Source: a bacterium (GTDB lineage Bacteria; Pseudomonadota; Alphaproteobacteria; Rhizobiales; JAKIUO01). Taken from it: a stretch of DNA of 32,987 nt. Made by a program: the position numbers and the translations under genes. Each line of letters begins with the position of its first letter. The first letter of the stretch is position 1. A model generated the notes under the pieces. It saw only the letters and a list, made by a program, of their open reading frames with translations, ran no database searches and had not been told where the DNA came from. Shown piece after piece: positions 25,319 to 31,246 of the stretch. Where the stretch lies: the NCBI GenBank assembly GCA_024228495.1, contig JAAETJ010000898.1, positions 1 through 32,987 on the forward strand. The letters run 5' to 3'.

Positions 25319-25534
25319 CTAGTTGGCGAGCCTTGTCGGTGTACACATGGCCAGAGCGATAATCATCTCAGCCTTCCCCCAATCAGCGGGATCAGTATCA
25401 AGTTTGAAAAGACCATATGCGCGCACGGCGTCGGTTGGAGTCCCACCACGACGGTCAATTGCCGTGCAGTAATTGTGGGCGCGACCAACAGCTTCCGTCC
25501 ATTGTGCGGGATTGACCTGGTTCTCAATATTCAT
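25319..25534 (-). CDS. small hypothetical protein, 71 aa
   Basis: I do not recognise a family. The product is soluble, has no signal peptide or membrane helix, and is balanced in charge; it contains TEAVGRAHNYCTAIDRRGG and a C-terminal EMIIALAMCTPTRLAN with two Cys in total. ATG 25534 is supported by GGAAGGA about ten bases upstream; a longer frame to 25585 lacks this. The gene has its own terminator at 25142, which supports it being real. It lies alone between the Cys-repeat gene and dsbB. Confidence 0.6.
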   Translation of the reverse strand: MNIENQVNPAQWTEAVGRAHNYCTAIDRRGGTPTDAVRAYGLFKLDTDPADWGKAEMIIALAMCTPTRLAN

Positions 25535-25707
25535 ATCGGTTTTTCCTTCCAGATGCCGGTTGGTTATCGATCGTTTCGATAACATCTCGTTGCCTGAGAT
25601 AAGTTAGTCAGCGTGGAATGGTGAAAATGGGTACGAATTGTGATTTGATTGTGGTTGTCCACGAGCCGCCCGGCAGGCACTCCGTTTATCAACAGGCACT
25701 GGATTAA

Positions 25708-26262
25708 TCAGCGTGGGCAGCTGTTCTTCATGCGCAAAGCGACCATGAGCCACGTGCCAAGGGCAATCACCCCGGCCAGCAGCGACAATAGAAAATTATA
25801 TCCGGAAAAAGATAGGCCAAACAGGCGGAATTCGGCGATATCACAGCGGATCACCTTGGTCTTGGTAAGGGCATCCAGCAGACCGCCAGCGCCGCCACCA
25901 AGCTTGTCCAGCTGATCACCAGTGCAAGATGTGGGGCCAGCCCACCATTTCCATTCGACACCTGCATGAAAACCAGCAAGATAGGCATTGTACAAAAACC
26001 AAACACCGATGACGCCCATAAGCAAAAGAGCCAGATACCCCCCGTCAGATTTTGATTTGGAGCCCATAAAGACAAAAACCGAGGCGATTAGCGTAAAATA
26101 CCACGCATAGCGCTCAATAAGGCAGAGCGGGCAGGGTTTATAGCCACCAATATGTTCAAAGCCCAGAGCCGACAAAACGACGGCGGCAGATAGTAAAAAC
26201 AACAAGGTGGCGCTGGCACCCAGGGGGTTCTCGTTGAATTTAGCATGCAGGTTGGTGAGCAT
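25708..26262 (-). CDS. dsbB: DsbB-family disulfide bond formation protein
   Basis: DsbB re-oxidises periplasmic disulfide donors (DsbA) and passes electrons to quinone. The 184-residue protein has four membrane segments, the first periplasmic pair CPLC (Cys44 and Cys47) and the second pair Cys113 (PTSCTG) and Cys140 (VIRCDI) in the larger periplasmic loop, the expected redox architecture. ATG 26262 has AAGGA upstream. It follows the yqaA-like gene on the same strand after about 100 bases, a pairing common in Hyphomicrobiales. A supply of disulfides would matter for the two Cys-rich exported proteins nearby (inference). Confidence 0.93.
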   Translation of the reverse strand: MLTNLHAKFNENPLGASATLLFLLSAAVVLSALGFEHIGGYKPCPLCLIERYAWYFTLIASVFVFMGSKSKSDGGYLALLLMGVIGVWFLYNAYLAGFHAGVEWKWWAGPTSCTGDQLDKLGGGAGGLLDALTKTKVIRCDIAEFRLFGLSFSGYNFLLSLLAGVIALGTWLMVALRMKNSCPR

Positions 26263-26366
26263 GGAGGCTGGATCCTTGGATGTTACAAATCAGTTTTGTG
26301 TTCTGATACGCCATTCGAGCGTAGAAATAAATGGCAGGACGACTACAAATTTCAGTGATCAGCAGG

Positions 26367-26948
26367 TCAGGCCAAAAATTTGATCAATATGAAACCGCTA
26401 AATAGCAGGACAAAAAAGATGATGGTCACGAGGCCGAAATAGCGCTCGATAAAGGAGCGGATTTGCGGACCGAACCAGTAGAGCATGGCGCTGACCGCAA
26501 AAAAACGGATCGAGCGGGCGACCATGCTGGCGACAAGAAAGACAGGGAAAGACAGCCCCGTGACGCCGCTGGCAATGGTTATGACCTTGTAGGGAAAAGG
26601 TGTGATGCCCGCCATCAGGACAATCCAGGCGCCCCATTCATTATATTGCGCTGCAAAGGAATTGAATTTTTCGCCATAGCCGTAAAAATTGAGTACTGGC
26701 TGGCCGACCATATCAAACAAGAAATAACCAATCGCATAGCCAAGCATGCCGCCAAGCACCGAAGAAATAGTGGCATAAGACGCATAGACAAAGGCTTTGG
26801 CACGCTTGGCCAGGACCATGGGAATGAGCATCATGTCAGGGGGCAGAGGGAAGAATGAGCTCTCGGCAAATGACACTGCAGACATGGCCCACACGGCTTT
26901 GGGGTGCTCAGCCATTTTCATCATCCATTCATAAAGACGTCGAAACAT
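26367..26948 (-). CDS. YqaA/DedA-family inner membrane protein
   Basis: The 193-residue protein has the SNARE-associated/DedA-like core: FAESSFFPLPPDMMLIPMVLA near the N-terminus, GGMLGYAIGYFLFDMVG in the middle, and the characteristic GITPFPYKVITIASGVTG re-entrant motif (about residues 113-130), with several membrane helices and a hydrophobic end. DedA relatives take part in lipid-carrier recycling at the membrane; the YqaA branch has no fixed function. ATG 26948 has GGGA six bases upstream and gives the usual MFRRLYEW start; ATG 26984 would add 12 residues. Confidence 0.88.
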   Translation of the reverse strand: MFRRLYEWMMKMAEHPKAVWAMSAVSFAESSFFPLPPDMMLIPMVLAKRAKAFVYASYATISSVLGGMLGYAIGYFLFDMVGQPVLNFYGYGEKFNSFAAQYNEWGAWIVLMAGITPFPYKVITIASGVTGLSFPVFLVASMVARSIRFFAVSAMLYWFGPQIRSFIERYFGLVTIIFFVLLFSGFILIKFLA

Positions 26949-27074
26949 GTTTTTCCCTAAATTCGGCTGCACCGATTTGTTCATTTCTATTAGCTGTCCC
27001 TACTAGCGCAATGCCGCTAATCTGTGAAGGAATTTTCCCGTGGTGCGGAAAAGTTCTTGTTCGCTCATTCTGTA

Positions 27075-27103
27075 CTTGCTCATCAGGGCTGCGCACGATA
27101 TGA
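27075..27103 (+). promoter_or_regulatory. possible promoter of tRNA-Leu
   Basis: TTGCTC and TATGAC are separated by 17 bases, giving a predicted start near 27110, some 54 bases before the tRNA. Match to consensus is moderate. Confidence 0.35.
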
Positions 27104-27163
27104 CACTTTGGAGCAATGGTGAAGTGGTCCGGGTAACCCCCCGAAGATCGACGCTTACCCATT

Positions 27164-27250
27164 GCCCCTGTGGCGGAACTGGTAGACGCGACAGATTCAA
27201 AATCTGTTTCTCGCAAGGGAGTGCCCGTTCGAGTCGGGCCAGGGGCACCA
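27164..27250 (+). tRNA. tRNA-Leu (anticodon CAA)
   Basis: The 87-base gene folds as a class II tRNA: acceptor GCCCCTG / CAGGGGC, anticodon stem ACAGA / TCTGT around loop TTCAAAA (anticodon CAA, reads UUG), a long variable arm, T-arm with GTTCGAGTC, and an encoded 3' CCA. It is a potential integration site, but no second copy of its 3' end is seen in this window. Confidence 0.95.
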
Positions 27251-27554
27251 ATAAAACAGGGGTTAGTCAATTATGCTGGCCCCTTACTGGCCTCCAAGTA
27301 ACCGCTAGGCACCACATAGGAACTTGGATTTTTGTAGCATTCTTGCTTCACATCGTCTTGTTTTTGCTATTACAGCACTGTCAACGCTAGCAAACGTTCT
27401 AATCCTTCCATTTGTTTCTAGCAGGTAATCAAATTCGCACCAACGCCCCATAAGAACAGATTTGCAGACCGCAAACGGCCTTGCTGCAAGCGATGGGTGA
27501 TATCCATACTCGTTTTCCGAATACAGGACTAGAGGTTCCCCAAAGGAAAAATTC
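27251..27554. other. non-coding stretch between tRNA-Leu and the IS982 fragment
   Basis: I find no supported gene or RNA here. The open frames overlapping it either run through the tRNA or lack a ribosome site. It may hold decayed DNA belonging to the IS982 relic. Confidence 0.4.
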
Positions 27555-27851
27555 CAAAAATTTTGGAAAAAAGGACTTCATGTTTTTCCAGGTATTCGCA
27601 AAAACATGAAGTATTATCTACTGCCACTTTGCAATAAGCCACTGATACGCAAGCTATTTCTTGTGGGAGCCGTCTTTGGGGTGCTCAAGAGCGATATGGG
27701 GCTGGAGCATTCACGCCATCGCTCATCGACAAATGCACTCGTCCATATCATCTCATGCCTCGTCGCCCATTGCCTGAAAAACAACAAGCCTGAAATGACG
27801 TTGATGACAAAGCAAAAGCTGGAGGCTTATCAATTAGGGGTTATTTATTGA
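27555..27851 (+). pseudogene. IS982-family transposase C-terminal fragment
   Basis: The frame reads QKFWKKGLHVFPGIRKNMKYYLLPL...KPLIRKLFLVGAVFGVLKSDMGLEHSRHRSSTNALVHIISCLVAHCLKNNKPEM and ends at TAA near 27851. The IRKNMK, FxVLKSxMGLEHSRHRS and NALVHIxSCLVA motifs are those of the C-terminal third of IS982-type transposases. The upstream catalytic part is absent or unrecognisable, and an ATG at 27606 lies inside the motif, so it is a relic, not a small gene. I could not identify terminal repeats. Confidence 0.72.
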
Positions 27852-27866
27852 CACCGAAGCCAACGC

Positions 27867-28724
27867 CTATTTCCGTTCACATGTATTGACCAGGTTTGAT
27901 AACAGTCCTAAGCGGGCCCTTTTGAACTGCTTCAGCAAATTAATCCCTGGCTTACTGGCGTGCAGACATTCATTGCGTATTGCCGCTTTGCTTGTTGGTA
28001 CGCTCAGTCGGTTTTTGCAAACTCGCAACGCTTCACGTGTGGTTGCATATGCTTCACGCGTATAACTCGCGCAGATGTCAGCGACTGCACCCGAGGGCTT
28101 TTGCGTTGAGCCCTGATTTGATTGTCGCGATCCAGATTTAGATCTTCCTGGTTTTGATCTTAGCGCCTTTTTCTTTCTGACGATACAGGTATTGCCGCGC
28201 TGGCGTGCCAATTTCGTGCGTTGCTCGGCTCGTCTTTTGGAGGACGCATAGCAATATTTATAATGCGCTTGCCGTGTTTGGGTACCCGCTATCTGGCAAC
28301 CACGATCGGCGTAATATTTTTCTACTGCAACCTGATCATAAGCCCAGTTGTTGCACCAGAGTCCATGATTTTTGCTGCGTGTACCCTGGTTTGGTTTTTT
28401 GTTGGATCCTTTTTGTTTTGGATTTGGTACAATTTTGATTTTGCCCGGGACCACTTTAATCTTGCACTCTTCAATCTTGCGCTTTCGGTAGTTGTAATGA
28501 GCTGACCGTACTTTGGGAGTGTTGAAGGCGCACCATACCTTATGACTGGCCTTGTTGTAGTGCCATCGGTCACCCTTATATCCGCATTTTAATGAGTAAT
28601 TGTGTTCAGCTTGTTTGACCGCTTCGCGAGCATAGTCCTCGCAATTCAGGGTGTATGCTGTCTGACTATTCAGCAGCAATATAATAAAAACACTCAAAAA
28701 TATGGACTTCTTTGTAAAGAACAT
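27867..28724 (-). CDS. secreted Cys-rich protein with three degenerate repeats, unknown function
   Basis: The 285-residue product has a signal peptide (hydrophobic core about residues 8-22, cleavage near TAYT-LN). The mature protein contains twelve Cys in three groups of four. In numbering that begins at the upstream ATG 28739 they are 33/52/70/92, 129/148/163/185 and 223/241/258/287. The first unit reads CEDYAREAVKQAEHN...CGYKGDRWHYNKASHKVWC; the later ones keep the CxxYA/CxxWA start and Cys spacing but little else. Two Lys/Ser/Pro-rich linkers (about 95-122 and 187-215) separate them. I chose ATG 28724 because GGAGA lies eight bases upstream. No enzyme motif is seen; a structural or binding role in the periplasm is inference. 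Confidence 0.72.
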   Translation of the reverse strand: MFFTKKSIFLSVFIILLLNSQTAYTLNCEDYAREAVKQAEHNYSLKCGYKGDRWHYNKASHKVWCAFNTPKVRSAHYNYRKRKIEECKIKVVPGKIKIVPNPKQKGSNKKPNQGTRSKNHGLWCNNWAYDQVAVEKYYADRGCQIAGTQTRQAHYKYCYASSKRRAEQRTKLARQRGNTCIVRKKKALRSKPGRSKSGSRQSNQGSTQKPSGAVADICASYTREAYATTREALRVCKNRLSVPTSKAAIRNECLHASKPGINLLKQFKRARLGLLSNLVNTCERK

Positions 28725-28908
28725 TACCGTGTTCTCCATTTTGAAATTGTTTTTTGATCACATGCAGGTTTGGTTAATGAGCAAATGCGATCTCTGGAAG
28801 TTGTTTCCCTAGCTCATTTCATGCGCCGCGTGATGCTAGAATCGATTATAAAGTACTCCGTTCAGAAAGTGAAGATATTCCCGTAAAATCTGTATGCAGG
28901 CAGGAAAG

Positions 28909-29031
28909 ATGATTGCCCTTTTCGAAACATTCGCAAACAAAACTTTGATGGATGTCAAAGAAACAGATATGAGGGTTCTCTTACAAATGGTTGGAGTTCC
29001 AAGCGAGTGCGAAATCGATTATTGGCGCTGA
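28909..29031 (+). CDS. possible 40-aa small protein
   Basis: ATG 28909 follows AGGCAGGAAAG and opens a 40-codon frame ending at TGA 29031 (MIALFETFANKTLMDVKETD...CEIDYWR). It has no recognised family and overlaps the 3' end of the facing gene by 13 bases. It could be the end of a decayed gene or chance. Confidence 0.25.
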   Translation: MIALFETFANKTLMDVKETDMRVLLQMVGVPSECEIDYWR

Positions 29032-29699
29032 TATCTGAAGAGTTTTCCTTCGAGGTCTTTTACCAGCGTGTCCCGGTATTTTAAAACCAGGACATCGCGT
29101 CCCTCACGCTGTAAGCGGACACCGTCAAACGTTTTCTTTCCTAGATCTCCCGGATCGAACTCAAATACGTAAGCTTTGCCGTCACCAGATGATTTTGGAA
29201 GCTTCAAGGGCTGATAACCCAGCCCCACCATTGCAACACCAAGTTCAATCTTCTGCAGCGAATTCGTGCAACTTGTCGCAAAGCCATAATATTGCGTATA
29301 ACCTTCACTTGTTTTGGTTCCGCAGTTCGCGCGCACGTCTATGCCTGCAATACCGCCGCCAACCTTATTTACGACGATGATTTCATAGGTATCCCCTTTA
29401 GCAGCGCGGCGTTCTTTAAAACGAAACTGCGGTTTCTGGGCATAAGCCTTACTTTTCAGAATAATTTCCGCCCCCCCGGCGCGCCATTCTCCCTCTGATT
29501 CCTCATCATAAGCGCCGTAAGCGAGGAAATATTTAAAACGTCCGTCCCCGATCAGCTGAATACAAGAGCCGACTTCTCGCACTCCAGTTAAACAGTAGGA
29601 GCCGACATTTTTATCAAGGACCTGGGCCGCTAATGTCGAGAAAAGGAGTAGCCCCGCCGAAAGAGTTGCCAGGAGAAATTTCGGGATTGTGGAAAACAT
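29019..29699 (-). CDS. hypothetical exported protein, 226 aa
   Basis: I do not recognise a named family. The protein has an N-terminal signal sequence (hydrophobic core about residues 7-22, possible cleavage after LAA-Q) and a likely beta-rich body that begins GSYCLTGVREVGSCIQLIGDGRFKYFLAYGAYDEESEGEWRAGGAEIIL, a pattern like small lipocalin-type or META-like hypothetical proteins in which a Gly-x-Trp strand closes a barrel (inference). Four Cys are present in the mature part. ATG 29699 is taken as start; GTG 29714 is five codons earlier. The ribosome site is weak. It stands alone on the - strand. Confidence 0.65.
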   Translation of the reverse strand: MFSTIPKFLLATLSAGLLLFSTLAAQVLDKNVGSYCLTGVREVGSCIQLIGDGRFKYFLAYGAYDEESEGEWRAGGAEIILKSKAYAQKPQFRFKERRAAKGDTYEIIVVNKVGGGIAGIDVRANCGTKTSEGYTQYYGFATSCTNSLQKIELGVAMVGLGYQPLKLPKSSGDGKAYVFEFDPGDLGKKTFDGVRLQREGRDVLVLKYRDTLVKDLEGKLFRYQRQ

Positions 29700-29714
29700 T
29701 GATCGCTCGTGCAC

Positions 29715-30203
29715 AAACAGAATAGAACCGAATAATTGTCAGGTCCCCTTATAACTGTTATTGTGAAAAAAGTAGAGTAGTATTGAATGCAGCGCCGAAA
29801 CCAATCCCAGAAGTAAACTGCTTTTTATCAAGCCAAGTATGGAACTATTCCTGGGTATCAAGTGCCAAATTCACAGCAGCGCCTGTGACCAATCAGAAGT
29901 GTGCGCCGCACCTGAAACGGACGTTTGAATGTCTGTTATCGAGGGTAGGGCGGACTGTACGATGAAATCGTAATGCTCAAACATCAATGTCAGATCAAGT
30001 CGGAACTAATACACTTGAGGATTGATGCGGTGCGATCACATACCTAAATGATTTATGCGATCAAAGGTGATTTGATGGTGTAACCGTGGCCATGCTGTGA
30101 TACGTTTCGAGCGTTACCGGGAGCGAACTCCAAATTGGGCAATCGGGTCCTGAAATTTATCGATAGGGTTTGAATTTTCCATTGCCGGTGACATCATTGG
30201 AAT
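29715..30203. other. about 490 bases without a supported gene
   Basis: I see no convincing coding frame, RNA or terminator. TGCGATCA occurs at 30031-30038 and 30056-30063 (25-base period) and is the only clear repeat; the region should contain the promoter of the carboxypeptidase gene. Confidence 0.45.
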
Positions 30204-31199
30204 TTGAAAGTCGGATTGTCCATTTTGAAGTATATAATCAGTTTTTTGAGTATGGTTGCCGTTTTGGTGACTTTTATATTTGGCCAGGCAAATGCTGGCC
30301 CGACGCTGTTGATGGATGCACAAAGCGGCAAGATCTTTTATGCGGAAGATCAGGATTTGCCCTGGCATCCCGCTTCCACGACAAAATTAATGACGGCCTA
30401 TTTGGTTTTTGACGCTATCAAGAACGGCAAAATGAAGCTCACAGATGCGGTTTTGCAATCCGAGCGCTCCATTTTGGAGCCGCCTAGCAAGATCGGTTAT
30501 CCCGTAGGTATCGGCATGTCTGTAGAACTTGCCCTGCAATCCCTGATTATCAAATCGGCCAATGATGTGGCAGTGATGTTGGCGGAAAAAATCGGTGGCT
30601 CGGTTGAGGGCTTTTCGGCTCGCATGAACGCCAAGGCTAAATCACTTGGCATGAACAACACCAATTTTGTCAATCCAAATGGCTTACACCACATCAAACA
30701 TGTTTCGACAGCGCGTGATCTGGCGCTCTTGACCCAGGCTCTATGGAAAGATTTCCCTGAACATCGCGCCCGTTTTTCTAGAGCTTCAATGAAGATCGGC
30801 AGGCGCAAGCTGCGTTCTTATAATTCTCTATTGCGTACCTTTGAAGGTACGGACGGAATGAAGACGGGCTTTGTCTGCGCGTCAGGCTTTAACATTGTCG
30901 CGAGTGCCACCAGAGATGGTCGCCGTCTCATCGCGGTTGTGTTGGGGGCAAAAAATCCAGGGCAGCGGGCCGAGCGGACCAAGGCATTACTGAGTTATGG
31001 TTTTGAGCATTTCGACTGGAAGATGTTGCTTGGCGGTGAAAAGAAAGAGCTGTTTCTAGCTGGCTTTCCCATGGGCGATAATCATAAGGCGGAACCCGCT
31101 AATATGCGCCCCGTCGCCTGTCGTCCCCGTCGCCGTGTTGTCCGGAGCAAAGCCAGGAAGCGCAAAAAAAAAAGGCGCCGACGCAAACGCGGTGGGTAA
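30204..31199 (+). CDS. D-alanyl-D-alanine carboxypeptidase (S11 penicillin-binding protein)
   Basis: This enzyme trims the terminal D-Ala of peptidoglycan stem peptides in the periplasm. In the 331-residue frame, a signal peptide (core about 13-28, cleavage near ANA-GP) is followed by the three active-site motifs: STTK (Ser58, Lys61), SAN (118-120) and KTG (220-222). The penicillin-binding C-terminal domain is absent or short. Instead the protein ends in a strongly basic tail (about residues 305-331, mostly Arg/Lys), part of it encoded by a run of ten A residues (31164-31173). The start is uncertain: TTG 30204, TTG 30216 and ATG 30252 are possible and none has a clear ribosome site. Confidence 0.9.
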   Translation: MKVGLSILKYIISFLSMVAVLVTFIFGQANAGPTLLMDAQSGKIFYAEDQDLPWHPASTTKLMTAYLVFDAIKNGKMKLTDAVLQSERSILEPPSKIGYPVGIGMSVELALQSLIIKSANDVAVMLAEKIGGSVEGFSARMNAKAKSLGMNNTNFVNPNGLHHIKHVSTARDLALLTQALWKDFPEHRARFSRASMKIGRRKLRSYNSLLRTFEGTDGMKTGFVCASGFNIVASATRDGRRLIAVVLGAKNPGQRAERTKALLSYGFEHFDWKMLLGGEKKELFLAGFPMGDNHKAEPANMRPVACRPRRRVVRSKARKRKKKRRRRKRGG

Positions 31200-31246
31200 A
31201 CAGAGCTTTTGTTGACGAGGGCTAGAGGTGAACCAGGGTGGATGAT

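Noticed and set aside
26463-26858. 131-aa open frame on the + strand
   Set aside because: Antisense of the yqaA-like gene; composition is charged and unlike a real protein.
27040-27390. 116-aa open frame on the + strand
   Set aside because: Runs straight through tRNA-Leu and has no ribosome site.
29783-29965. 60-aa open frame on the + strand
   Set aside because: No ribosome site, no recognisable motif and no context; treated as chance.
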